A stretch of DNA of 64,000 bases, taken from Alteromonas sp. CI.11.F.A3 (GTDB lineage Bacteria; Pseudomonadota; Gammaproteobacteria; Enterobacterales; Alteromonadaceae). The stretch's first letter is position 1. Every line of letters starts with the position of its first letter. The stretch covers positions 1,364,001-1,428,000 of the forward strand of contig NZ_CP136708.1 of assembly GCF_032925565.1 (NCBI RefSeq), read 5' to 3'. Under the pieces are notes generated by a model. The model had not been told where the DNA came from and ran no database searches. It saw only the letters and a program-made list of their open reading frames with translations. Positions 43,642 to 52,121 of the stretch are shown here, in pieces. Both the position numbers and the translations under genes were made by a program.

Positions 43642-43665
43642 GTTTAGCGCCTGTAAACGCTAAAC
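43642..43665 (+). repeat. Hairpin upstream of a small gene
   Basis: GTTTAGCG and CGCTAAAC pair perfectly over eight bases with an eight-base loop, 20 bases before the start of the next gene. It may be a terminator of the PrsW-like gene or a leader stem. A T run upstream is on the wrong side for termination on this strand. Confidence 0.45.
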
Positions 43666-43684
43666 CTTAAGATGGATCCCATAG

Positions 43685-43993
43685 ATGAAAAAGCTTTCTA
43701 AAGTGCAAATTAAACAACAAGCACTTGTCCTTGACGTTGCGAACATGCTTGAAGCGCAAGGGCGCGCTGAAATTCCTGGCATGCTGCAATGCTGGTTTGA
43801 TATGAAATACGAGCTATTCCCAAGCTCTTTACTACTGCGCTTTCAGTTTGAAAATGAGCAAGCCCTAGCAGCTGCAGAACCGGAATTATTAAAATGGCGA
43901 AAGCGCTTAAGCGCCGCAATGGTCAAGAAAGGCGTTATTTTAAAAGATATGCGCAGGCACTTGGTGTTTACCCTAGAAGGGCCTGATGATTAA
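43685..43993 (+). CDS. Hypothetical protein
   Basis: 102 residues, not recognised. Basic N-terminus and a beta-alpha-like pattern (SLLLRFQFENEQALAAAEPELLKWRKRLSAAMVKKG). No membrane segment or signal. A hairpin spanning the stop codon (43980-44001) probably closes the transcript. The regular composition and clean boundaries suggest a real cytoplasmic protein. Confidence 0.6.
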   Translation: MKKLSKVQIKQQALVLDVANMLEAQGRAEIPGMLQCWFDMKYELFPSSLLLRFQFENEQALAAAEPELLKWRKRLSAAMVKKGVILKDMRRHLVFTLEGPDD

Positions 43994-44001
43994 ATCAGGC
44001 C
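43980..44001 (+). terminator. Hairpin spanning a stop codon
   Basis: GGCCTGAT (43980-43987) pairs with ATCAGGCC (43994-44001). The stop lies in the loop. No strong T tract follows. Confidence 0.45.
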
Positions 44002-44029
44002 TTAAACTGGGCTTAAATGTCACTGCTGC

Positions 44030-44821
44030 TTAGGCTGGAATAATTTTATTTGAAATCAACCAATCCTTGGTAACATCGTCTAACGTTTTGTTATTTCTAG
44101 ATACGTGGTAATCAAGCTGAGCAATAACATCATTGTTGAAACGCAAAGCATTTAGCGCATTTAATTGTGCTTTGGTAAATAACTGCTTTTTGTCGTCACG
44201 AATTAAAAGCACGGCACGATCAACAACACCTAATAGCCCTTTGGGCTCTTTAATTTCTCTAATCTTATGTTTGAAGTGCAAAAACTGAGGCTTCCAAAGC
44301 GGAACAACAAACCAATCTTCTCTTTCAACCTGTTTTTCAAACGCAGTAAAACAGTCCTCTTCAGTGCCAGTATGGAATTTATAACCCGCGTTATTTAGAC
44401 CATATTTTTCCATCATTTTAATTGAAAACCGAGTGATACCCGCACCAGGATTTATTCCCTGAATATTAGCGTTGGTTTTTTCAATGACAGAAGGTTTTAG
44501 TAAATCCGCAACTTCAGATACTGCAGATTCAGGAATATAATCCGGCACTCCCCACAAGGCATAAGGTTCATAATGCAAACCGAGCTCTGTTAGTGAAATT
44601 ACTTCCTCAATATTAGCCTTGTATACACCATGACTAGACGGCAACCAAGCAGACGCGAGTAGGTCTACTTCACCAGATTTGAGCTTTTCAAAGTTACTTT
44701 CATGAGGAGAATAGATTCTTTGTACATCAAATCCCATATCGCTGAGCACATTCGATACTAGCGACGCCGCTACATGGTGAAACGATAGGTTAGTAACACC
44801 TATCTTGATTAAATTTTTCAT
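44030..44821 (-). CDS. Glycine betaine/OpuAC-type substrate-binding protein without signal peptide
   Basis: 263 residues. It resembles the OpuAC family of quaternary-amine binding proteins: VTNLSFHHVAASLVSNVLSDMGFDV, SGEVDLLASAWLPSSHGVY, and ALWGVPDYIPE. There is no signal peptide; the protein starts directly with MKNLIKIGVTN. No permease or ATPase is adjacent. Its ATG overlaps the end of the ABM gene by four bases, so it is translated with it. A cytoplasmic ligand-binding role is an inference. Confidence 0.8.
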   Translation of the reverse strand: MKNLIKIGVTNLSFHHVAASLVSNVLSDMGFDVQRIYSPHESNFEKLKSGEVDLLASAWLPSSHGVYKANIEEVISLTELGLHYEPYALWGVPDYIPESAVSEVADLLKPSVIEKTNANIQGINPGAGITRFSIKMMEKYGLNNAGYKFHTGTEEDCFTAFEKQVEREDWFVVPLWKPQFLHFKHKIREIKEPKGLLGVVDRAVLLIRDDKKQLFTKAQLNALNALRFNNDVIAQLDYHVSRNNKTLDDVTKDWLISNKIIPA

Positions 44822-45120
44822 AACGTACCCTGATTCACTTTCATCATTTCATCAACGGTAAATTGCTCAAAGGCACCTTTTGTCGCGGCAACGAATGCCG
44901 TTAAATGCTTACTCTCATTATGTGCTTGCCACAGTTCTCGGGTTTCCCATATTTCGTAAACCATAAAATGCGCTTCGTTTTCTAAGCCTTGGTGAAGGTC
45001 ATAGGTGATACAGCCTTCTTCGGGTAAAGTCATTTCAACAAGTTTTATCAGCTCAGATTTTACAACATTAATGTTGTCTTTCTTTGCAGTGATATTGGCA
45101 ACAATCGTTAATGTATTCAT
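44818..45120 (-). CDS. Antibiotic biosynthesis monooxygenase (ABM) domain protein, YgiN-like
   Basis: 100 residues from ATG 45120, preceded by AAGGAA; the frame extends to 45210 without support. The layout is the ferredoxin-like ABM domain: TIVANITAKKDNINVVKSELIKLV, EGCITYDLHQGLENEAHFMVYEIWET, and HNESKHLTAF. Such proteins are small dimeric monooxygenases or quinol oxidases. It is in an operon with the MRJP-like protein upstream (98 bases) and the OpuAC-like gene downstream (overlap). Confidence 0.88.
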   Translation of the reverse strand: MNTLTIVANITAKKDNINVVKSELIKLVEMTLPEEGCITYDLHQGLENEAHFMVYEIWETRELWQAHNESKHLTAFVAATKGAFEQFTVDEMMKVNQGTL

Positions 45121-45218
45121 GAAACGTTCCTTAACTGTGTGGCATTTGGGGGAGTTATTAGAGAATAAATGAAAAAATGAGAGTGAAATGGGTGCATTGC
45201 ACCCATTCAAAATAGTTT

Positions 45219-46322
45219 TTAAGGCTGGTAGCTAAAACGATAAAGTGTGTAAGGTGGTTTAGCGTTTCCTAAACCTTGGCTAAATGCAGGATGTTGATGC
45301 AGTTGATCTTGGGTTACGTAAATATAACCGTTGCTTACCGCTAAGCTATCAGGCCATGAAAGACGTTTATCTTGAATCAGTATTTCGTAATTCCCCTTCG
45401 TTGTTAATCCCACCGCATTATGCTCTAAATCTGTGGCTAAAATGCCGCCGCCAGGTGCATAAGCAATACCATCGCTAGGGTTTTTAGGGCCATAAACTTC
45501 AATGCTTTGTGCTAGTTTTTTGTCTGAGTTTTTTGTGTTGCTAATGGCTGATGTCGGAATTCTGTAAACTTTTGTGCCAGTAAATGCACCAAAATATAAC
45601 CACTCGTTTTTATCATCAATGGCAATTGGGTTTAAACCAAAGCGTAATGCGTTAGTTTCACCTTCTGGTGTTTTCGACGCCAATAAAGAAGCTTCAATCA
45701 CTATGTCTTGGTCTTCAGGCATTAATTGTGCTGCACTTTCCAGTACACGCTTTGACTTGCCAGATTTCAGGTCGACAACGATAATGGCAGGCTTAGTAGC
45801 CCCTGCAAAGTTACCGAACGTCATATCGGCAATATAAATTTTGCCGTGTTTTTCATCAATAGAGAAATCTTGGATGAATGAATTTGGTTGAAGCGATGAT
45901 TTTGCCAATGTAATCGTTGTGTGAAGCTTATGATTTACGCTGTCCCACGCGACTATTTGAGCTGGCGATGTTTCGCTACCCATATCAAGGATCCATACTA
46001 CGCCTTGACTATCGCTGTGAACGCCAATAACAGATGTTAGTCCTACTTCCCCAGTTTCTGAGCCATCCGCCCAATCAGTGGTAGGGAAAGGTTGCTTTGA
46101 GCCATTTGCCATCACTTCAACCACTTTCACTTTAGGGTTATCTAGCGGATGCATGCTGATAATAGTACGACCACTTGGCGTAATAGTAATACCACCACCA
46201 CGATATTCAGTAAACTGAGTAACAGGCTCTAGCGGGCCCACTTCTGCTGCATTTACCAGCGCGCCTACAACACTTGATAAGCCAATAGCAGCAGTAATAA
46301 GAGATGCTTTAAATAGTTTCAT
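45219..46322 (-). CDS. Secreted MRJP/yellow-like beta-propeller protein (SMP-30/gluconolactonase-like)
   Basis: 367 residues from ATG 46322, preceded by AGGAAAG. The signal peptide ends NAAEV. The mature part is a six-bladed propeller of the major royal jelly/yellow type: GGGITITPSGRTIIS, VVWILDMGSETSP, IQDFSIDEKHGKIYIADM, GLNPIAIDDKNEWLYFG, PSDGIAYAPGGGILATDL, SWPDSLAVSNGYIYV. Bacterial relatives are labelled L-dopachrome tautomerase-related proteins; activity is not established. It heads a three-gene operon. Confidence 0.85.
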   Translation of the reverse strand: MKLFKASLITAAIGLSSVVGALVNAAEVGPLEPVTQFTEYRGGGITITPSGRTIISMHPLDNPKVKVVEVMANGSKQPFPTTDWADGSETGEVGLTSVIGVHSDSQGVVWILDMGSETSPAQIVAWDSVNHKLHTTITLAKSSLQPNSFIQDFSIDEKHGKIYIADMTFGNFAGATKPAIIVVDLKSGKSKRVLESAAQLMPEDQDIVIEASLLASKTPEGETNALRFGLNPIAIDDKNEWLYFGAFTGTKVYRIPTSAISNTKNSDKKLAQSIEVYGPKNPSDGIAYAPGGGILATDLEHNAVGLTTKGNYEILIQDKRLSWPDSLAVSNGYIYVTQDQLHQHPAFSQGLGNAKPPYTLYRFSYQP

Positions 46323-46630
46323 TGTCTTTCCTGTAATGGAGTAATAATTCAAAAAGCCCAAATGACACCCTTAAAGTCTGCTGTGTATTTGCACTGGTTT
46401 GGTGTTGTTTATTTCGAGAGGTATAGAATAGAGGTTAATTGCCAAGTTAAAAACAGTGTTTAATTTGAATGATTATCAAATTTTATTTGATAATTAATGT
46501 GAAGAGGAAACTACTGATCGTTAAAGCATCTTCATAACCAGTCACTCTGATGTTTGATCAATATCAATTTACGCTTTTTAGGTATCCGCTATATTAAAGA
46601 TTCTATAGTCACTACGCTGAGCATCATTGA
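46323..46630. other. Divergent promoter region
   Basis: About 308 bases between the MRJP-like operon and cbpA. AT-rich in the middle (46420-46500). I see no clear heat-shock promoter and no gene. Confidence 0.4.
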
Positions 46631-47581
46631 ATGGAATTTAAAGATTATTATCAAATCCTTGGTGTTAAAGAAGATGCTGATTTAAAAGAAATAAAAAAAG
46701 CATATCGTAAGCTTGCTTTAAAGCTGCACCCAGATATGCAACCTGACAGTAATTCCGATGAAGAATTCAAAGAGTTAGTCGAAGCTTATGAGGTACTTAA
46801 AGACCCACAACGCAGAGCTGAATATGACGAATTGAAAAAATATGGTGCTGCCCCACACGATAATTTTCAACCGCCACCAGGCTGGCAAAGTAACAATGAT
46901 TTCAATGGTGCTCACACCGGCGGCGACTTTTCCGACTTTTTTAATTCAGTATTTGGCGGTGGGTTCAACCAGGGGCCGCGTAGCCATCATTCAGACGACT
47001 TTTCAGGGTTTAACAATCACGGGCAAGATGCTGAGATTGAAGTTCCAGTATTCCTCGAAGATTTGTTTTCAGAAGCGCCCAAAACCATTCAGTTTTCGAT
47101 GCCAATGCTAGAAGATGGAGAGGTTAAACACGTCAATAAAATTCTCAAAGTTAAAATACCTACCGGCGTGGTTGACTCAGAGCGGATAAGGCTAAAAGGT
47201 CAAGGCGGCAAAGGGCTGGGGCAGGGTAGAAACGGCGATCTCTATTTACATATTCGTTTAGTGCCGCATCCACTGTTCGATGTAGAAGGACACAACCTCG
47301 TCATTACAGTGCCGATATTGCCGTGGGAAGCCGTACTTGGATGTAAAGTTGAGGTACCTACCTTGGCAGGTAAGATTAACCTGAATATAAAGCCAAATAG
47401 TCAAACTGGTCAAAAACTGCGAGTGAAGGGTAAAGGGCTTAAAATGAAAACGGGCCTTGGTGATATGATTGCTGTTTTAAAAATCGTTGCTCCAGATAAA
47501 ACGACTGACGAAGACAAGGCTTTGTGGCAACAACTAGCGCAATTAGAGCACGATGATCCTCGCGCGCACTGGAGTAAGTAA
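46631..47581 (+). CDS. cbpA: Curved DNA-binding protein CbpA (DnaJ family)
   Basis: 316 residues. The J domain at 1-70 has the HPD motif in LKLHPDMQ, then a Gly/Phe linker (FFNSVFGGGFNQG) and the C-terminal domains of type II DnaJ proteins (VKHVNKILKVKIPTGVVDSERIRLKGQGGKG, HPLFDVEGHNLVITVPILPWEA). There is no zinc-finger domain, the usual mark of CbpA. It binds curved DNA and assists DnaK. The next gene, cbpM, starts two bases after the stop. Confidence 0.93.
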   Translation: MEFKDYYQILGVKEDADLKEIKKAYRKLALKLHPDMQPDSNSDEEFKELVEAYEVLKDPQRRAEYDELKKYGAAPHDNFQPPPGWQSNNDFNGAHTGGDFSDFFNSVFGGGFNQGPRSHHSDDFSGFNNHGQDAEIEVPVFLEDLFSEAPKTIQFSMPMLEDGEVKHVNKILKVKIPTGVVDSERIRLKGQGGKGLGQGRNGDLYLHIRLVPHPLFDVEGHNLVITVPILPWEAVLGCKVEVPTLAGKINLNIKPNSQTGQKLRVKGKGLKMKTGLGDMIAVLKIVAPDKTTDEDKALWQQLAQLEHDDPRAHWSK

Positions 47582-47582
47582 A

Positions 47583-47879
47583 ATGACTAATTCACTGCTA
47601 ATAATATCATTTGAAGAACTTTGCCACGTTGAACGACTAGACCAAGAAATGATTATCGAAGTTATTGATTATGGCATTGCTGAGCCTATCTCGGGTGACG
47701 GTACGAGTAATTGGATATTTGACACAAATAGCGTGCGGTGGGTAAAAAAAGCCATCAATCTGTACTCTCAATTAGAGTTGGATTGGGTAGCGGTTGCGAT
47801 GATTGTTGAGTTGCTAAAACAAAAAGAAAAACTGGTAGTGGAAAACGAAAACCTTCAACGTCGGCTAACGCGGTTTTAA
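47583..47879 (+). CDS. cbpM: Chaperone modulator CbpM
   Basis: 98 residues from ATG 47583. The family pattern is clear: SFEELCHVERLDQEMIIEVIDYGIAEPI near the start and a C-terminal helix with KQKEKLVVENENLQRRLTRF. CbpM binds the J domain of CbpA and inhibits its co-chaperone activity. It is next to cbpA with a one-base gap, as in enterobacteria. Confidence 0.93.
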   Translation: MTNSLLIISFEELCHVERLDQEMIIEVIDYGIAEPISGDGTSNWIFDTNSVRWVKKAINLYSQLELDWVAVAMIVELLKQKEKLVVENENLQRRLTRF

Positions 47880-47886
47880 CCTTTTT

Positions 47887-48807
47887 TTACGTTTGCAGTG
47901 CTTCATGGCTTGCCATTTTTTCTGTCAGCCATTCACAAAAATGCGCGATACGTTGCTGCTTCGGTGAGTTTTTAAGATAAACAAAGTGAGATTTCCAGCG
48001 TACTGGATGAGGAGTATCAACGGGCACTATCAATTGCCCTGATTTTAAATACTGCCCAATCATAACATCAGAGGCTAACATGACGCCTTGTCCTGCCAGC
48101 GCAGCGCTAAGTGCAAGATCGCTTGACGATACCACTGTTTTTCTCAACACTTTATTCGATAGATTTATTTTATTGTGTTCGAAGTATGACTCCCAACTTG
48201 CTTTCTCTTCTCCAGCAAGTGCTAGCAGGCGCGTGCCTAGCATATCTTCAACAGTATGCAGTTGCTTTTGAGTTTGAAAGGCAGGTGAACAAGCAGGTAC
48301 GACGCCATTTTCACCAAATTTTCGCGTAATAAGGCCTTCATCCTGAGATGCGGTGGTTGAGGTATAAAAACGAATGGCTACGTCGATATCGCCTTTATGT
48401 AAACTTTCAATGCGATTAGATGCTTGAATATTGATATTAATATTGGGGAACTCATTAAAAAACTCGAACAAATTAGGCATAAGCCACAATGAACAAAAAG
48501 CTTGAGTAGATGTAACGGTTAAGCTTCCCTCTAAAGGCTCTTCGTGTATTTGGTTCAACCCATTAACGATTTCGCTAAATCCTTTTTCACATGATGCATA
48601 AAGTGTTCTGCCCGGGCCAGTTAAAATCATCTTTCGTGATTGCCTACGAAATAAGCTTACGCCTAGATTGGTTTCTAGTTGTCTCATCTGTTGGCTAACT
48701 GCCGCTTGTGAAATAAATAACTCTTCTGCTGCCTTGCTATAACTCTCATGTCTTGCGGCGACTTCAAAACAAAGCAGGTTATTCAGCCATCGTAATCGCT
48801 TATCCAT
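47887..48807 (-). CDS. LysR family transcriptional regulator (GcvA-like)
   Basis: 306 residues. The N-terminal helix-turn-helix (NNLLCFEVAARHESYSKAAEELFISQAAVSQQMRQLE) and the effector domain starting near residue 90 are typical. The length and start (RWLNNLLCFEVAAR) are those of the GcvA/AmpR group. It is convergent with cbpAM and divergent from a small gene at 48917. Its target cannot be read from the sequence. Confidence 0.92.
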   Translation of the reverse strand: MDKRLRWLNNLLCFEVAARHESYSKAAEELFISQAAVSQQMRQLETNLGVSLFRRQSRKMILTGPGRTLYASCEKGFSEIVNGLNQIHEEPLEGSLTVTSTQAFCSLWLMPNLFEFFNEFPNININIQASNRIESLHKGDIDVAIRFYTSTTASQDEGLITRKFGENGVVPACSPAFQTQKQLHTVEDMLGTRLLALAGEEKASWESYFEHNKINLSNKVLRKTVVSSSDLALSAALAGQGVMLASDVMIGQYLKSGQLIVPVDTPHPVRWKSHFVYLKNSPKQQRIAHFCEWLTEKMASHEALQT

Positions 48808-48916
48808 TATTTTCTATTATATAAGTTCAGCTTATTTTATAAGTTAGATTTAATCGTTGGTTTAGTAAAGAACTAATCGCGACACTAGCTACACTAAATG
48901 ACAAGGAGCTAGTGGC

Positions 48917-49150
48917 GTGAATACGAAAAAAAGTGGGGCGGTTTCATATTTAATGGCAATAAAAGATAAGCTTGCAGGCAGTTTTGACTACGCGAGCAAA
49001 CGAGATTCTTTACAAGGTGATAATATTGCTAACGTTGAAAGCGCTGACAGTAATGAAACAGATGATACTGGTAAGAACAGCGCTTCAAAGGGCATGCTAT
49101 CTAACATGGGAGATAAGTTGTACTTATCAAAGTGGAGTGCGTTTAAGTAG
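48917..49150 (+). CDS. Small hypothetical protein
   Basis: 77 residues from GTG 48917, with AAGGAG eight bases upstream, so it is translated. Not recognised. A basic N-terminus is followed by an acidic, Ser/Asn/Asp-rich middle and a basic end. No signal peptide or membrane segment. It is divergent from the LysR regulator and may be controlled by it; this is a guess from position. Confidence 0.5.
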   Translation: MNTKKSGAVSYLMAIKDKLAGSFDYASKRDSLQGDNIANVESADSNETDDTGKNSASKGMLSNMGDKLYLSKWSAFK

Positions 49151-49607
49151 CCGAGGAAAAATGCGCCTCTAGTCTTGGTTTAACTACAAAGCTCATTAAA
49201 CATGCCATTGCAATACCAATAGGTAATGCGGCAAATAAACTTAACGCTGCTTCTTTTGCGAATAGCTCAAGTGAAGGGAAACCTTGATTACTAAACGTTG
49301 TAACCATCGCTAGAATCGATTCCATGATAAAGGCCATTGTAAACCCGTGAATTAAATTGCGCTGCAACACTGAGGATGAGGCGAAAACACGCTGCACGAG
49401 TTTATTAACGAAATAAAAGATTATTCCGCCTATGGGTAACATGACTAAGAATGCAAACCTAAACGCGCTTAACCACGTTGGAATGAATGCTTGTTCTGGT
49501 AGAATACTCACAGATGTCATTATGGCCGTAAGTACTCCAATCAGTAGCGACGCTACTGGCAGCAGCATTAAGATTTTCTTGATATGGTTCACGATGATTT
49601 TACCCAT
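49143..49607 (-). CDS. DUF2798 family membrane protein
   Basis: 154 residues with four hydrophobic segments. The two halves share a similar pattern (SFRFAFLVMLPIGGIIFYFVN and LSLFAALPIGIAMACLMSFVVKP), as in DUF2798 proteins, which have two copies of a two-helix unit. Its function is unknown; it may be a small transporter. It is divergent from a MarR regulator across a pair of palindromes, so MarR probably represses it. Confidence 0.82.
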   Translation of the reverse strand: MGKIIVNHIKKILMLLPVASLLIGVLTAIMTSVSILPEQAFIPTWLSAFRFAFLVMLPIGGIIFYFVNKLVQRVFASSSVLQRNLIHGFTMAFIMESILAMVTTFSNQGFPSLELFAKEAALSLFAALPIGIAMACLMSFVVKPRLEAHFSSAT

Positions 49608-49614
49608 TTAATTG

Positions 49615-49657
49615 GTTGACAATGTCAACTTTAATGATTTAAGTTGATAAAGTCAAC
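49615..49657. promoter_or_regulatory. Twin MarR operators between DUF2798 and marR genes
   Basis: GTTGAC-AAT-GTCAAC at 49615-49629 and GTTGAT-AAA-GTCAAC at 49643-49657 share the same form, with centres 28 bases apart. They lie in the 62-base interval between two divergent starts. Confidence 0.8.
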
Positions 49658-49669
49658 TAAATAGGTTCC

Positions 49670-50098
49670 GTGTACGCTATGAAATTCAATGACGCCTTAT
49701 TCAATTTGCTCAATACTATTCGAAATAATATTTTCTTAGAGATTAAAGATACTTCTTTAGCATTGGCACCAATGCAGTTGAAATCATTAAAAATTATCAG
49801 TCAAATAGATGCCTGCACGGGGCAAAAGCTGACAGATTTTTTGTGCAGAGATAAAGCGCAGATAAACAGATTAATCAAAGAGTTGGTCGATAACGACTTA
49901 GTAAAAAAAGTACAAAGTGAAGAAGATAAACGCAGCCAGATATTATCGTTAACGGAAAGTGGAAAACGCGCACTTGATATATTCGTAGAAATAGAAGAGC
50001 GCGTTTTTTCTGACATGCTTAAAGATGTTAGCGATGAAGAAAAAGAGATATTTAAGAAACTAGTACTTACATTCAAACATAATTTAGATGAAAGGTGA
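49670..50098 (+). CDS. MarR family transcriptional regulator
   Basis: 142 residues from GTG 49670 (AGG six bases upstream); ATG 49679 is the other possible start. The winged helix spans about residues 35-100 (TGQKLTDFLCRDKAQINRLIKELVDNDLVKKVQSEEDKRSQILSLT is split here as TGQKLTDFLCRDKAQINRL then EEDKRSQILSLT). MarR proteins bind palindromes as dimers and release on binding phenolic or other small effectors. It faces the DUF2798 gene across two operators. Confidence 0.9.
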   Translation: MYAMKFNDALFNLLNTIRNNIFLEIKDTSLALAPMQLKSLKIISQIDACTGQKLTDFLCRDKAQINRLIKELVDNDLVKKVQSEEDKRSQILSLTESGKRALDIFVEIEERVFSDMLKDVSDEEKEIFKKLVLTFKHNLDER

Positions 50099-50115
50099 GT
50101 TAACTCACCTTAGTG

Positions 50116-50664
50116 TTATAAATGCTTTTCAATTTCTACTTCTATACATTCGCTATTGCCAGCGCTTTCGATAGTTAGCCAAATTTGGCCATCTTGCACC
50201 GTTACTTGCATTTGCATAGAACGGTCTACGGCACTGGCCAACGTGGTAGATAAGCTTTCAGGTAAGGTAAATACCGATAAGTTTTTTCGGGTGCGCAAGC
50301 TGTTCTGTTCTTTCTTCCACCAAGCATCGAAGCTGTTATCAGCGTATGCGTAAATCATCATCTGCTGGCTTTGATTGCAGCCTTTTTTAATGCGTTGTTC
50401 AGAAGGTTGGCCTAACTCAATCCAGAGTTCTATTACATCGCTGAAATCTTTTTGCCAAATGTCAGGCACTTCGTCATCGGAAAGCCCTTTTGTAAACTGC
50501 AATTGCTCGTGAGCATTAACAATAAATGCGACGATACGAAGCATCATGCGTGCATCATTTTCAGAAGGATGACGAGCAATAGTGAGATTGTGCTCATTGT
50601 AGTAATTACGATCCATATCAGTTATCGATATGTCCGCTTTAAAAATGGTTGCTTTAAGAGCCAT
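50116..50664 (-). CDS. yaeQ: YaeQ family protein
   Basis: 182 residues. MALKATIFKADISITDMDRNYYNEHNLTIARHPSE (split here, first ten residues MALKATIFKA) and the later WIELGQPSEQRIKKGC match the YaeQ family, which has a PD-(D/E)XK-like fold. The function is not established, although YaeQ was once linked to RfaH suppression. It is a single gene between two hydrolase and MarR loci. Confidence 0.9.
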   Translation of the reverse strand: MALKATIFKADISITDMDRNYYNEHNLTIARHPSENDARMMLRIVAFIVNAHEQLQFTKGLSDDEVPDIWQKDFSDVIELWIELGQPSEQRIKKGCNQSQQMMIYAYADNSFDAWWKKEQNSLRTRKNLSVFTLPESLSTTLASAVDRSMQMQVTVQDGQIWLTIESAGNSECIEVEIEKHL

Positions 50665-50868
50665 GGTAATCCTGGTTATTCTTCACGACGCGTTACATCG
50701 CGCCTGACACTAGCATTACGATAATAAAGAGAGTACTACCGTTTTACGCGCATAGTAACAGGTAATAGCGATTGCAACACTACACAACCCTTTATCTGAA
50801 TAGCGTTTGGCCAGGGTAAAACGCTCACTTTCGGCTTTAAACCCCTGACTGATCTCTAGTGCCCGGTA

Positions 50869-51921
50869 TTAAGGCGCAGGAAATAGATCTGGTCGGTTCA
50901 TAAACGTTACTATGTATTTAGCGATTTCAACTGATTTTTCTTCAACGCTGAAATGACCTGAATCCAGCAAATGTAGCTCAGCATTGGGTAGGTCTGTTAA
51001 ATAAGCTTCTGCCCCTGCGGCAATAAAAGCCGGGTCTTTTTTACCCCATACAATTAGTGTGGGGGGCTGTTTCTTTCTTAAGAATGCTTGCCATTTTGGG
51101 TAGTCTAATAAATTGTTGTAGTAGTCTTGAAGCAACTGAACCTGTATGGCTCTGTCTTGTTCAGATTGCAAGAAATGTAAATCGTGAGTCCAGCTATCTG
51201 GGCTCATCACTTCTGTATTATGTTGAACATCACGTAAGTACTGTTTATGAATAACAGCTTCTGGAGAGGTAAAAGAGAAGATTTTTGTAGCTTGAGCAAC
51301 CGATTTATCTTGATTGGCCGCTTTAAAAAAGGCTTGTCGCGGCGAAGTTAAACCGGCTAAGTAGGCATTGCCGTTTTGCACAATAAGCGCGTCTAACTTA
51401 TCGGGATCACGCATTAGCATTCGAAACCCAACAGGCGCACCGAAGTCTTGAATATATAAACTGTATTTCTCTAGTTTAAGTACATTGAGTAAGCCATTAA
51501 CGTGTTCGGCTAAGACATCAAATGTATAGGTTTGTTCTGAGGTACTAGGGCGATCACTATAACCGGACCCTAAATAATCTGGGGCAATGACATGGAAGCG
51601 ACCAGACAATAACGGAATTAATTCTCTATACGAATGCGAGGAGGACGGGTATCCATGCAGCAGCACAATGGTGCGCTTGTGTTGTTCGCCCGCTTCGCGA
51701 TAACAAATACGCTTTCCATTTACCATTTGGTATCGATAAAAGGTTTTAGATGGCCACGTTGCGCCATTGTTTTCAGAGTGAACTTCTGTTGCCGGCGTTT
51801 TGTTGATTGCAAACATTAAGGTTAGACATAACAAAAACGAAAGAAGTGCGGTTAGTGTCCCATTTTTAGACCAGCCTTGATTATATGAATTACCGGTTGT
51901 TGAACGATTTGGTGTTGCCAT
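50869..51921 (-). CDS. Alpha/beta hydrolase, haloalkane dehalogenase/epoxide hydrolase-like, membrane-anchored
   Basis: 350 residues. One membrane segment at about 21-40, then the hydrolase domain: HGYPSSSHSYRE oxyanion region near 89-100, the elbow QDFGAPVG with nucleophile Asp159, and C-terminal His in DSGHFSVEE. An Asp nucleophile marks the haloalkane dehalogenase/epoxide hydrolase branch. Halide-stabilising residues were not confirmed. The N-terminal anchor suggests periplasmic localisation. It stands alone. Confidence 0.82.
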   Translation of the reverse strand: MATPNRSTTGNSYNQGWSKNGTLTALLSFLLCLTLMFAINKTPATEVHSENNGATWPSKTFYRYQMVNGKRICYREAGEQHKRTIVLLHGYPSSSHSYRELIPLLSGRFHVIAPDYLGSGYSDRPSTSEQTYTFDVLAEHVNGLLNVLKLEKYSLYIQDFGAPVGFRMLMRDPDKLDALIVQNGNAYLAGLTSPRQAFFKAANQDKSVAQATKIFSFTSPEAVIHKQYLRDVQHNTEVMSPDSWTHDLHFLQSEQDRAIQVQLLQDYYNNLLDYPKWQAFLRKKQPPTLIVWGKKDPAFIAAGAEAYLTDLPNAELHLLDSGHFSVEEKSVEIAKYIVTFMNRPDLFPAP

Positions 51922-52121
51922 AAATACCTTCTATGCGTTGCGGCTAGAGCCATAGGTATTTACGCTAACAAAAACATTCCTTTTCAATGCACTTGTACAC
52001 AAACACTTAAACTCTTGATACGAAAACTGAGCATAAATCCTCTTTAATACAGACCTGAAATGTCTGGTTTTCTTTCAAAAGTTTATAGGTTTTTCCTTTT
52101 TTGTTAACGGGTGGGCACCCG

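Noticed and set aside
47868..47888. Terminator after cbpM (GGTTTTAACC then T run)
   Set aside because: The stem is only four bases; the T run may instead belong to the convergent LysR end.
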